DNA of 64,000 nt from Sipunculus nudus (Eukaryota; Annelida; Sipuncula; Golfingiida; Sipunculidae): NCBI GenBank assembly GCA_026874595.1, contig CM049319.1, forward strand, positions 38,697,473 to 38,761,472, written 5' to 3'. The translations under genes were made by a program, and so were the position numbers. Shown in pieces: positions 48,343-58,753 of the stretch (position 1 is the first letter of the stretch; every line of letters starts with the position of its first letter). The notes beneath the pieces were generated by a model. It saw only the letters and a program-made list of their open reading frames with translations. It ran no database searches and had not been told where the DNA came from.

Positions 48343-49331
48343 TTTTTCAAGCCCTGGTCCACCATCTTCTTCGCCTCTTTCTCTGATCCCTCCGTATTCG
48401 TATGTGATGCAGCTGCACTTTTACCTGCGTAAGGCCGAGTTGTGCCAGAACGATGCCCAGTTTATACTGAAGGCGTGGCCGTTAGCCATCCTTCAGAGAG
48501 GTCCACTCTCTTCAAAACCAGACTAACAACTGAAGGAATTCCTCTGATGGGACTATTTATATGGCAGTGGTAGTCGTAGAACGCCCGTAACTTGCCCGCA
48601 GATTGCCCTCAGATTTCCAGCAGGAAGGCAGTAACTGGCCCTCAACATACGCTCACTTTCCTCGTATACCTCGCTCCATGCCCTCAGAAATTACGGCTTA
48701 CACGCAGGTTGGCAGTATCAACACCGTTCAATGCCAACAAAACGCACGCTCCATGCTCGCATCTGACACGAGCTGGCGTCAAATTGCCACAGGTCTACGG
48801 CCAACCTACTTTCTTCAAGCGGGTTAACTGCCTGTGACTTGCGGCCGCTAAGGGCCTCCTGCTGATGTTCTGCGTGGACTCTGCGGGCAAAGGCACATAA
48901 CTAACCCGGACCAAGTTTTAAGCATGTTCAAAACTTGGCTGCGGGCAATTCGGACTTCCATGCACATCTGAGGGCAAGGCCGGGCAAGATACGGGTGAGA
49001 TACTGCCAGGTCCGTGCCAACTGCGGGGAACTGCGGGCAGCAAAAATTGTCACCCATAAGTTGCACGCAGTGCCAATGTGACAGGGGCTGAACCGTTGCA
49101 CACTGTCGCATTGTCGCTGGTAGGATATATCCTGGAGTGTGTGTCGCTGTTGAATGGATAGAGGGTTTTGGACCTTGAGGATGTGGCTTACAGTCGCCTA
49201 TTGTCGCATTGTCGCAGTTGTCTGATATATCCTGGGGCGAGTTTCGCACACTGTATCAGCATCTGTATTAATTGTCGTGTGTCGGCTTGAGATTGTAGCT
49301 AACCGTCGCACACTGTCGCATTGTCGCACAG

Positions 49332-49488
49332 CGTCAGGGGGTGACATAAAAGCGGACCGAACTGTCTCGTTACTGAAGCTTGCTTTGCTAGCGAAGCGGT
49401 TGGTTCGCCGGACTTGTGCGCCACCGACCTGGGTTCGACTCCCGGATCGGCCCGGGATTTTCCCCTAAAAAAATTTGTCTTCGTAACA
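49332..49488 (+). repeat. TRIM 5' LTR with tRNA-like block
   Basis: Begins CGTCAGGGGG (the 3' LTR has TGTTACGGGG) and ends TTCGTAACA. It contains GACATAAAAGCGG (TATA-like). A tRNA-like block follows: an A-box-like TAGCGAAGCGG at 49389-49399 with D-stem GCGA/TCGC, and a B-box GGTTCGACTCC at 49432-49442 within a complete T-arm (CTGGG/CCCGG). The anticodon arm and acceptor stem are not well formed, so it is tRNA-derived and not a tRNA gene. Confidence 0.75.
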
Positions 49489-49492
49489 AAAT

Positions 49493-49510
49493 TGGGGCTT
49501 GTCCGACGTG
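49493..49510 (+). promoter_or_regulatory. TRIM primer-binding site
   Basis: TGGGGCTTGTCCGACGTG starts four bases after the 5' LTR. TGG is the expected complement of a tRNA CCA end, and the sequence resembles the tRNA-Pro class of primer-binding sites. The cognate tRNA is not identified. Confidence 0.6.
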
Positions 49511-49594
49511 ACGATAAAACTTTGTGGCCCAGGGAATAAGCTCAACAAAGTGTGACTCCTCGGAAAAATTAGTCTTGTTCTGTTAGCAGAACGC

Positions 49595-49609
49595 TCTTAA
49601 GAGGGGGTG
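49595..49609 (+). promoter_or_regulatory. TRIM polypurine tract
   Basis: TTAAGAGGGGGTG directly abuts the 3' LTR start TGTTACGG, the normal position for plus-strand priming. Confidence 0.7.
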
Positions 49610-49765
49610 TGTTACGGGGTGACATAAAAGCGGACCGAACTGTCTCGCTAAAGAAGCTTGCTTTTCTAGCGAAGTTGTTGGGACGCCGGACTTGTGCGCC
49701 ACCGACCTGGGTTCGACTCCCGGATCGGCCCAGGAGTTTCCCCTCATTTATTTGTCTTCGTAACA
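49610..49765 (+). repeat. TRIM 3' LTR with tRNA-like block
   Basis: TGTTACGGGG...TTCGTAACA, with inverted TGTTACG/CGTAACA ends. The B-box region (49709-49720) is identical to that of the 5' LTR, whereas the A-box region differs (TAGCGAAGTTGTTGG), so the B-box half is the better conserved. Confidence 0.8.
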
Positions 49766-50143
49766 CACAGGAAGGATATATCCTGCAGTGTGTGTCGCTG
49801 CCGAAAGGGTAGAGGGTTATGGACCTTGAGGATGTGGCTAACCGTCGCAAATTGTCGCAGTTGTAAGATATATCCTGGGGTGAGTGTCGCACACTGTCGC
49901 AGCATCTGTATTAATTGTCACGTGTCGGCTTGAGATTGTAGCTAACCGTCGCACACTGTCGCATAGGTAGGATATATCCTGGAGTGTGTGTCGCTGCCAA
50001 AAGGATAGAGGGTTTTGCACCGTGAGGATGTGGCTAACCGTCGCACATTTTCGCATTGTCGCAGTTGTCAGATATATCCTAGAGTGTGTGTTGCTGCCGG
50101 AAAGGGTAGAGGGTTTAGATTACCGTCCCACATTGTCGCAGAG

Positions 50144-50612
50144 GGAATGGGGAGAGGCTTTCTGAAAGGGTGGAGGGTTTTCATGTGAGGCAGCACATTG
50201 GTAAACCTCCGTTTCCCCAACCCTCTACATTTTGGTAAGGCATTGAAGGTGAAAATGACATGTATTGGGGAAATGGAGGTAATCCCGCAAAATGAGACAG
50301 GGACCTCAATTCTGGATATATTGTGTACTGACGGTCTTTCTAAGGTTTAAGTTAGGTTCTCCTACGGGCTATTTATGGTTCCAGTAGGGTGTGTATTCTT
50401 GGTATTCCATGTCACACTTAATGAGTTCAATGGGCTTCTCTCTCTCTCATTGGCAGCTGTTCTCAATAATATGAACATTTTAATTATTATTTTAACTTTA
50501 CTGATTTTGTGAATTTAATCTTTCGTATACATTCAAACCTCTGTGTTACCTTGTGACATATCACACATGTATAATAAGCCTTTGTTCCATGATACCTGGG
50601 TACTGATTGCAT
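50144..50612. repeat. Right flank of the inverted satellites, dispersed repeat
   Basis: CCTCCGTTTCCCCAACCCTC (50213) and the inverse GGGGAAATGGAGGTAATCC (about 50268) echo the left flank at 46090. The stretch 50332-50400 (GTGTACTGACGGTC...GGTTCTCCTA) matches 60290-60365. The rest up to 50608 is AT-rich without features. The TSD GCAT of the next element is at 50609-50612. Confidence 0.55.
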
Positions 50613-51096
50613 TGTAGCTGCTTATTTATTCTGGGAGGAAATTGGGCTTGGGCAACATGCATTCGCACAATATTAAGAGATAAAATAACACTTTTTTACT
50701 GGAATGAAACTTAAGCCTAAACCTTCAAAATATCAGGAATGCATATTATTATCTAAACTTATAAATGAAACAGAAAGATACTTACCAGACTAGATAAAAG
50801 GACTGCTCTTTGGTAGTGGGTGGCTCTTCACCTGGGTAGCCGACACTGTCGTAAAACCAACCCCAAGGTGAAAAAGAAGCCATATACCCTCTGCCTGCCA
50901 CAGAGGGCAGGCATAGGGGTCCACTGCTCGATGATCCAAGAGAGAGCTAGAATTGCCAGGGCAAGGGGGTTTTATTCCAGAGGGGCAGAGGGCGAAGTCC
51001 CTAGCTGCCTGTGATTGGCTATGGGGCATCTCTATATTGACTGTCAATCAGTGTTGATGCCTCACCCTAGCCAGGTCAAAGGGCAAGAATGTTACA
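50613..51096 (-). repeat. LARD 3' LTR
   Basis: Minus-strand TGTAACATTCTTGCCC...ATAAGCAGCTACA. Identical in length to the other LTR. Confidence 0.9.
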
Positions 51097-51112
51097 TCCT
51101 TCCCCCCTATAG
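51097..51112 (-). promoter_or_regulatory. LARD polypurine tract
   Basis: On the minus strand CTATAGGGGGGAAGGA immediately precedes the LTR start TGTAACA. Confidence 0.8.
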
Positions 51113-52109
51113 GGAAAATTTTACACTACAGTGGAAAATTTTGCGATAGCAGTCATGATATCTAGCCTGTGGATAGAAGAATTTGTTTTTATTTGTTTCT
51201 TATATGACCAAAATATGACTGGTAGGCTGTGTATAGGCTGTTAGCCGGCTACCCAACCCCTAACTCCCATGTTGGGAGGGGGGAGGTAGGTTTATCCAAT
51301 GCTACAACAGCGGGTAGGGAGTGTTCTCTCCCCACACAGTTCCTCCAGTGATTAGGGATTTTGCAATCTGATAGTTGTTTTGAAGGTTCAAGGATTGTGT
51401 AATTTTTATTGAACATTCAAAAACAATATAAAATATTCAAAGATACATCACTGACATTCAACATGCACCAGGTACAATAAGTTATTAGATGTTACAGTCC
51501 ATTAGTGAGCCTGGTGGCCATAAAGGATTTAATAAATATCAGTCCAGATGGTCGCGCCACAGGCCTCAGTATTTACTCAAGCATTTGTAAAAGCGTCCAA
51601 TATCTGGCTGTAGTGGAATGTTGGCTCAGGTTGCAGCTTGCTGTAGCAGAAGAGCTGAGCCCGGACCACACTGGGAAGGCTGCACTGATGGCTGACAACT
51701 GGTTCATGCGAAAATGGAGCCTCTGAAAATAAAATACAAGAGCGGCAGTATCTGTCCTTATGACACAAGTATAATTTTTGCGGCAATAACCTATAGACGT
51801 GACTATTTAAAAAAAAATAGCTCTCACAAAAAATTATACATAATCAAACATAAAGAATGATGATAAGCGGCCCCTTGGTAAAACATTAAAATAGTTAAAC
51901 ACTTGATCTAAGTTTTCAACTATACATTATTAAATAAAATTGACAACGATTACATAAAGGGACCCTCCAATAGGCATAATCTGGGCTCATTTCTCCGTTT
52001 TATATGGAGTATATAAAACTAGGGGTAACTATGGTCCCCAAAAGTTGTATAGCCCGAAGATACAAGATTGGCAAAAGTAACCAACGTATCAGATTTAATG
52101 GACAGTATT

Positions 52110-52625
52110 TTCTTTGTGCCCTGTCAGGCCTCACGACTGTAACAGAATTTATTTAGAGCCCCGTCTGGCTGAAACATGCCCCCTCATTGGGCTAATTAAT
52201 ATTTCGACCTCTGGTCTATACTAATACAGCGAGATTCGCTCTCACACTGTATCATCATCTGATCAGTGTTTAGACGTATATGCTTTACCCTCGGGGAAGC
52301 TTTTCATAAATAGTATTTATTCTGTGCCCTGTTTGGCCTCAAAATAAAGACGGTATTTTAGGCCCCGCACGGCCGAAACATGCCCTCTCTCTGGGGTGAA
52401 ATATTAAGACCATTGGTCGACTTATCTAGCGAGATTCACTCGCACACTGTATCATCATCTGATCAGTGTTTAGACGTATATGCGTTACCCTCAGGTGAGC
52501 TTTTCATTAACAGTATTTATTCTGTGCCCTGTTTGGCCTCAAAATCTAGACGATTTTTTAAGCCCCGCTCGGCTGAAATATGCCCTCTCACTGGGCTAAA
52601 ATACGAACTACAACTGACCAAGTAA
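52110..52625. repeat. ~204-bp tandem repeat inside the LARD
   Basis: GTGCCCTGT(C/T)(A/T)GGCCTC begins units at 52116, 52324 and 52524. Each continues with GGCCCCG..(C/T)GGC(C/T)GAAA(C/T)ATGCCC and ACACTGTATCATCATCTGAT. The last unit is partial. Confidence 0.85.
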
Positions 52626-55600
52626 TAATAATAATCAAATAACAGCGAGATTTCTCGCTAAATGTAAGATCTCCTTATATATTTACATGTGAACTTAAGC
52701 ATAGTAATACATCAAATAATATTACCAGATAATTCAACGATTCCACAGTAGTTTTAATCAGGTAAAGAAAGTCTAGCTGTAATATACAACACCTATACAT
52801 GACTTTAATTGAGGGAAAATGGAAAACAATGCTGCCCAAGAATTTTTTTAAATCAGAGTTATTTATTACCCTACAAGTATCTATGAATACAACATTTAAA
52901 TTAGATATCAGGGTTAGTTACCTATTCATTAATTTATTTGAATAATGAGAATTTCCTTATTTTATTTGCCTTAGCATTTACCGTTTACTCTTTATATTTT
53001 AACACATCATTATTTTATCATCAACAATATTATCATTCTGATTATTATCATTATTTATTTCCTTTTTATTAAGCTCTGTAGATTCAGATTATGTGTAATA
53101 GCTAACTTAGTTTGTAGTACTCGGTTAAATTAACATTTCTTAACTCGAATCTGCAGTGAAGTACGTATTTTGGTTACAAAAAAAAAATGTTCTACCCATC
53201 CAGAAATGTATATGTGGTTTGTAATTTATATTAAATATCATTGATATCAAATGCAATATAGCTTGTGGACATGAACCTGAAGTCAGCTTTATTTATTCAT
53301 TTTATTCATGTATTTACTCAACTTATTTAGTATTTTGGTGTGTTGCACACCTATTAGTATATTTTTGAAAAGATTTCACTGAAATTAACCTAATTAAACA
53401 AGTTAAGCTTCTAAATGAGAAAAGTCATTTTAACTAGTGTTTTAAGTATGCACACTGGTCTAATTTATTTTAATTACTCCGAATACTGAAGAGAAACAAA
53501 TTTGTGCTGGTTGATGTTATAGCTAGGTTTAGATATGATTACAGGTACAATCGTATGCAAGTGGCGCCACCATACCAGATAAAAAATACTCTAGGTGAAA
53601 GGTGGTACCCTGCCAAAATCGAGAACTCTCTAGGCGATACGCAAAACCCACAAGTCAGACATGCAGTCATGTCAGACACCAAAATCACTATGAAAAAATT
53701 GTTTCCATGCCAGAGAACATCTCCTAAAAAGCGACTGGGAACTTTGCCAGCACAAACCACTGCATAAGAAGGGACAACCACGCCGGGTATCACCCAAGGC
53801 AACTGGTTTATATTTTATGCCCTTATATGCTAAACTAAATAAAAACTCAACCAGGAAAAGCACATACTATGCCGGGATATGAACCCTAAAAAGCGACTAG
53901 TAAAACTCTCAAGGTTGAGGCAGAATAAATGGTTCTATGCCAGATACTAAGATCTAGGCAAATAGGATACCAATAAATAACCTTCCAGGTGTGTCAGACA
54001 TGTTACATCCAGCCTATAGGTAGTTAATTTCACCAGAGAAATTCAAAGTAATACTCATGCATGTCTAGTCCAGCAGTATGCGAGGCAGAATAAAATGCCT
54101 TTTAAATTTAATTATGCAATAACCTGTGACCAGGAGATGAAACTTGACTACGGTTTGAATGACACACTAAAATGTATCTACCAGGCGGTGGATGCTGAAG
54201 TTTGTGCCCTTTCTGTAATTTAAAATTGGCCAAACAATAGACCACCTGGTACGGTAATTTAAGGATTTAAAGCTTTGGTTTAAAGAACAGCATGTAGGCT
54301 AAATTTCTTTATTCAAGAAACCCATTTGGTTTAAACATAAAGATCACTGAATTTCATGTTTTTACAAAAACATTTGAATGTATATCAGGATTATAAGATA
54401 TTTTGAACTGACAATCCAGATTGGAATAATAAGATATTTAATTGATGTTTCTATCAAAATACATTCACAATAACCACTTCAGTGGTATTCATTCAATATG
54501 TACATGCATATCATAACAGTTTAAATATTTTCCATTCTACAGCATCTATACATATGTACAAAAGAGAAGCTATGTTACTTCTATTCAAGAGACAGCTACG
54601 AATAATAAAAGGTTGAGCTGTTACTCTTATTTCAATAGAATCCAGCTAATTTAGATCAAGTCCTGAAAGTTTTATATACATAAAATCTGATCAACACATT
54701 AATATTATTTGAAAAGAAAAGGTCATTCATTATAAGTAAAATATGACATATATACAAATTGCAGGCACAAGTTGCCTGCCTGTTTGCATGGGGGGGGGGG
54801 GGGGCATGAAATATTTGCGGATTACACTTATGCCCAATGTATTAAGAAGATGCGTGTTACAGTTTTTACACATCCCCTAATGGTACACATAGCACGTTTT
54901 ATTTCTCTTGCTTTTACATCTTAGTTACACATATTTTATATACATAATTATAGGACACTTTTTTTTATTTTCTTTTTCTTTTATATATAACCTCCTAGTG
55001 GGAACAAACAATTCAAGTTTAACACTGTGGGATTTAATTTCAATTAACGACTGAAGTAATTAGAAATACATTGATATTAAGGCTCTCATTTTATAAGAAT
55101 GTAAAATTAATATGAGTGGTTTATCCACAATGAAAATTCCCAATAACCGTAGTATTTACTGTAAATTGTACAGTTAAAGGTTCAATACTGTGGGATTATT
55201 GTACATCTACAAATGATTTTGAATTTAATAGATAATTGTTTGAAGCATACACTGTTTTATAATGTATACGCCGTTTCATAGCCAAAGAAGGGCAAATTAC
55301 TATAATGGTTTATCAATAGGAATCTAAAGTAGTACTGCCCTTTTCAAATAAATTTAAATGCGCATTGTTCTTTAAACAGATACGGGCCTACATTTATAAA
55401 AAAAAGCCCTATTCTAGTTCACAAAACGAGTGAACTAAATAAAAGAAATTTCCTTTAGAAATAAAGGTCAGTCATTTTTAAAGCTGTTACTATGTTTCGA
55501 TTTGAATAGATCGCTTATTTAGCAGAATTTTACAACCTAAGCCCCTTAAGTATATACTGATGCTAAAAAAAACCCCAGAATTAACTAAAAATAAGCAATT

Positions 55601-55639
55601 TATTTACCAGAATTCGTCTCCTAGCTGTTTGTAACAACC
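52626..55639. other. LARD interior, non-coding
   Basis: AT-rich, no protein similarity on either strand. It includes a 17-bp G run (54789-54805) and a diverged CCTAAAAAGCGACT repeat near 53725 and 53887. Confidence 0.65.
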
Positions 55640-55657
55640 GAATAGCATCGCTCGCCA
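55640..55657 (-). promoter_or_regulatory. LARD primer-binding site (candidate)
   Basis: On the minus strand, two bases after the 5' LTR ends in CTACA, TGGCGAGCGATGCTATTC begins with the required TGG. The matching tRNA could not be named from memory. Confidence 0.55.
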
Positions 55658-55659
55658 GA

Positions 55660-56143
55660 TGTAGCTGCTTATTTATTCTGGGAGGAAATTGGGCTTGAGC
55701 AACATGCATTCGCACAATATTAGGAGATAAAATAACACTTTTCTACTGGAATGAAACTTAAGCCGAAACCTTCAAAATATCAGGAATGCATATTATTATC
55801 TAAACTTATAAATGAAACAGAAAGATACTTACCAGACTAGATAAAAGGACTGCTCTTTGGTAGTGGGTGGCTCTTCACCTGGGTAGCCGACACTGTCGTA
55901 AAACCAACCCCAAGGTGAAAAAGAAGCCATATACCCTCTGCCTGCCACAGAGGGCAGGCATAGGGGTCCACTGCTCGATGATCCAAGAGAGAGCTAGAAT
56001 TGCCAGGGCAAGGGGGTTTTATTCCAGAGGGGCAGAAGGCGAAGTCCCTAGCTGCCTGTGATTGGCTATGGGGCATCTCTATATTGACTGTCAATCAGTG
56101 TTGATGCCTCACCCTAGCCAGGTCAAAGGGCAAGAATGTTACA
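55660..56143 (-). repeat. LARD 5' LTR with promoter and splice donor signals
   Basis: On the minus strand the order is a CCAAT box (56065-56061), AATAAAA (56023-56017, TATA-like or polyadenylation signal), and then CTG|GTAAGTATC near 55833, a near-perfect 5' splice site. The arrangement resembles a retroviral U3-R-U5 leader that could donate an exon to downstream splice acceptors. Confidence 0.65.
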
Positions 56144-56147
56144 GCAT

Positions 56148-56473
56148 AATCTCCTAGCTTTGGTCACTGGGCCCCTTATCTGTACAGGCCAGATCCTTAT
56201 CTGTTAAACTCATTAGGGTAAAGGTGTTGATCTCATCAGGGTGACTACTAATGGGGGTCCCGTGATATTTAGTCAGCTAGGATCACACACAGATAGATGA
56301 TATTATGATAACGTATAATTACACTGTATGTAGACCTTATATATGTCAGGGTATAATCAACAAACTCTCCCTTCATTTCATTGGCCAGTATAGGGGGTGG
56401 AGTTCACCTTACCTGCCTGACCAATGGAGTGAATGGAGTGATGTTATTGGTTATATTCCAATGAGAGAGAGAA

Positions 56474-56478
<5 letters not shown>
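56148..56478. other. Intergenic stretch
   Basis: No gene seen; ordinary composition. Confidence 0.5.

Positions 56479-56530
<52 letters not shown>
56479..56530. repeat. (AT)n microsatellite
   Basis: 52 bp of pure AT dinucleotides, followed at once by GC-rich TGTCGCGGGCGAGCGG. Confidence 0.97.
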
Positions 56531-56533
<3 letters not shown>

Positions 56534-56627
56534 GCGGGCGAGCGGTAAGGCGGGGTCTGGTTCGTGGCCCACTCGCACACACACAAATGGTAAACGACAC
56601 GCAGCTGACACTTGACAACTGTTTATT

Positions 56628-56698
56628 CTGCAACAAAGTGGACAATATCTGATTCGACGTGTTGTCGATAGCATGACATGAGGCTGGACTCACGTGAT
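56628..56698 (+). repeat. 71-bp direct repeat, copy 1
   Basis: CTGCAACAAAGTGGACAATA...GGCTGGACTCACGTGAT. Repeated with one mismatch at 58683-58753; flanks are unrelated. Confidence 0.9.
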
Positions 56699-57118
56699 CA
56701 TATTGTTTACAAATATTGGACTGCTCATTATAATGTATATAAAGGTACTCAACATATTGTTTACAAATACTGGATTGCTTATTAAACTGTATATAAATAT
56801 ACTCAAATGCAATGTATGCATCTGCAACAAGTACACAAGATATTCATTAAGATAGGTTTACCTGAAATCTTCATGTTATTATAACCATGTTATTATTATA
56901 ACCATGTTATTATACATATCTTTTAAACAACTCCTAATCTCACACTATCTTACATCTTGTTTGTACATATCTATCAATCTTTATCTCATACTCTCGTCTA
57001 ATTTATATTTGTTTACATCGTACTATTCATACACAAATTATGTTTGTGTACAACTATACACAAACAATACCACTAAGATTTCACTTCGTTTATATCTTCT
57101 ATCTATAATAACATACAT

Positions 57119-57181
57119 TAAGTATACAAATGTGAAACATCTAGGCTAAGTATACAAATGTGAAACATCTAGGCTAAGTAT
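57119..57181. repeat. 29-bp x 2 tandem duplication
   Basis: AAGTATACAAATGTGAAACA followed by TCTAGGCT occurs twice in a row without change. Confidence 0.95.
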
Positions 57182-57507
57182 CATTCTTAAGTACATAATG
57201 TTTTATATTGTTATCATTCAAAGTAATTATGCTATTACAAGATAAAATATAAATATGACCAATGATTGTAGTAAATTTCTAAGTGAAAACATTCTGGGTG
57301 GTTATTTTCTGGGAGTCTATGATGGAAGAGCGAAGGGGGTATCCCACTATATATGGAGGGACGGATAATGGTTGTTTATCTCCCCTAGGAAATTCAAGAA
57401 ATCTACCTCGGTAAATATTTATTTACTTGTAGGTATGGGATATCTTTGGTTGATCACCCATATTAACATTACTTCGTAACATAATAAATAGAAGGACTAA
57501 TGTGTGT

Positions 57508-57673
57508 TATAAAAGGGGAATGGTTTATAAAGGGAACAGCGAGCCTGAACAACGAGGCCGCCGCGCGCAAACAGGTGGTTCCCGGTGACGAATCATCAAC
57601 AGCGCCAGGCGCAGAACGCTTGGTGAAAGTTGTGTATGAATTTAACGTGAATTTTGCAGCAGGGCTATCAAAG
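57508..57673 (+). other. Possible promoter and first exon
   Basis: TATAAAA at 57508-57514 stands in front of a GC-rich block (57540-57673). In one frame the block reads LNNEAAARKQVVPGDESSTA and then ERLVKVVYEFNVNFAAGLSK, ending at AAAG|GTGAGG, an acceptable splice donor. No ATG lies downstream of the TATA box in that frame. It could be a 5' exon, or the leader of a retroelement, since a PPT-like tract followed by TGTTATGGG occurs downstream at 57936-57970. Confidence 0.25.
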
Positions 57674-57935
57674 GTGAGGTTCAAAATTAAGTGGAAAGTT
57701 ACCGGGAGTCAGTCATTGGTCAGTGGTTCTGGTATTTTAATGCATAGGATCGTACTTTTATTTAAAGGATCAGATTTTTAAGGTTGAAAGTAACTTGGCA
57801 TATTCCCACAGTGAGTTCTGCCACAATGCTAAGTGGTTTAAGTTTAAAATACGTTTATGTGAGGTTTATGAACGTTTGTATGAATTTCTGATTCATTTCG
57901 CTAACATTTCGTGGTAATTCAATTTGTCAAAAATA

Positions 57936-57961
57936 AAAGAGAGAGAGAAGGGGGGGGGGGG
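57936..57961 (+). other. Polypurine-tract-like sequence
   Basis: AAAAGAGAGAGAGAAGGGGG continues into more G and is followed by TGTTATGGGTTAGC, a plausible LTR start. No second LTR was found, so this may be chance or a lone relic. Confidence 0.25.
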
Positions 57962-57989
57962 ATGTTATGGGTTAGCTCGAATTAGTGCG

Positions 57990-58682
57990 AGCATCCATCG
58001 ATAGACGGCAGCACGGTTATAGTCATAACGTCTGCGTTTGTTTGAGAGAAGGCCGTTGCTGTAGAACCATTTTCTCTTTACTCATATTTATGCCGTAGAC
58101 CCATTTTCTCATTATATTTTATAAAAGAAAATACGATTTTATAGAATTATTCAATACGAGTGTTACAATTAGTTCTGTTATGTTTTAAATTCTCTGTTTA
58201 CTCATTCTATGCATTTTCAAGCTAATTTTTAAACATTGCTGCTGCGAATGGGGGGAAAATAAATGATGGACAGACGGAAAAAACGGAGGTTAGATGTACC
58301 GGTACAGATATAATTCGTTTATTGGCCCTTCTTTCAGTCCCACGTGGAATTCTATCGGGACACGAGGAGATTATCTAAACACGTGGAAATTATTTGGAAA
58401 CGTGGAAATGCTCTTTTAGAGGTCAGCAATAATTTGGCATATTGACTTGTGGTGTGGGTCCCTTTAAAGATTTACAGGAATATTTCACGGGGTTTCCAGT
58501 GCAACCAAAGAACTCGAGGTCGAAGGTTCAGAGGTCCCGTAGAAATAACGATAATCTTACAAGGATATATAATTAAAGCACCCAGATAGAAAATATATTA
58601 ATATTAATTAGGGAATATTATATTGACATTCAATTTATACTTTGGCATCTATCTACAACATTTTGAAAATAATTTTACCTAC
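57990..58682. other. Intergenic stretch
   Basis: No gene or bounded repeat seen. Confidence 0.45.
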
Positions 58683-58753
58683 CTGCAACAAAGTGGACAA
58701 TATCTGATTCGACGTGTTGTCGATAGCATGACATGAGGCTGGACTGACGTGAT
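58683..58753 (+). repeat. 71-bp direct repeat, copy 2
   Basis: Same sequence as 56628-56698 except one C/G difference near the 3' end. Confidence 0.9.

Larger units (their letters stand above)
47641..49085. other. Core between inverted satellites, GC-rich from 48.0 kb
   Basis: The first part (47690-47820) has short repeats of TTTTTACCTCAGCT. From 48000 onward the DNA is markedly more GC-rich than its surroundings. Short motifs TTGCCCGCAG / TTGCCCTCAG occur in forward orientation at 48590-48700 and in inverse orientation (CTGCGGGCAA, CTGAGGGCAA) at 48880-49040. They flank a GCGGCCGC palindrome (48841-48848) and a hairpin at 48911-48938 (CCAAGTTTT/AAAACTTGG). A TATA box and short basic ORF lie at 48164 and 48223. 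Confidence 0.55.
49332..49765 (+). mobile_element. TRIM: 434-bp miniature LTR retrotransposon
   Basis: Two LTRs (157 and 156 bp) enclose a 121-bp internal region that starts with a PBS-like sequence and ends with a purine tract. The whole is flanked by the exact 5-bp duplication CACAG (49327-49331 and 49766-49770). It sits inside a satellite B unit, whose sequence continues on both sides. There is no coding capacity, so it must be mobilised in trans. LTR divergence is about 15-20 differences including small indels, so it is older than the LARD at 50613. Confidence 0.85.
49086..50143. repeat. Satellite B: related to A, inverted orientation
   Basis: Units contain TAACCGTCGCACACTGTCGC and ATTGTCGCA, the reverse complement of the GCGACAATGTGCGACGGTTA core of satellite A. 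They are joined to satellite-B-specific blocks such as GATATATCCTGGAGTGTGTG and GATAGAGGGTTTTGGACC. The array is split by the TRIM at 49332-49765. Confidence 0.88.
50613..56143 (-). mobile_element. LARD-like non-coding LTR retrotransposon, 5.53 kb
   Basis: Two 484-bp LTRs (50613-51096 and 55660-56143) are flanked by the direct repeat GCAT (50609-50612 and 56144-56147). I count five substitutions and no indels between the LTRs, about 99% identity, so the insertion is recent. Polarity is minus. A polypurine tract (TAGGGGGGAAGGA on the minus strand) abuts the left LTR, and a TGG-starting PBS lies beside the right LTR. The 4,563-bp interior has no gag or pol frame on either strand. It fits the large retrotransposon derivative class and needs an autonomous partner. 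Confidence 0.88.

Noticed and set aside
49389-49450. Functional tRNA gene
   Set aside because: T-arm and B-box are good, but the acceptor and anticodon stems do not pair properly, and the same block is inside both LTRs of a TRIM.
50820-51047. Pair of 64- and 85-codon frames repeated at 55837-56094
   Set aside because: They are on opposite strands within the 484-bp LTR and are identical only because the LTRs are.
52380-52625. 81-codon frame in the LARD interior as a gag remnant
   Set aside because: It lies across the ~204-bp tandem repeat, on the strand opposite to the element, without nucleocapsid or capsid features.
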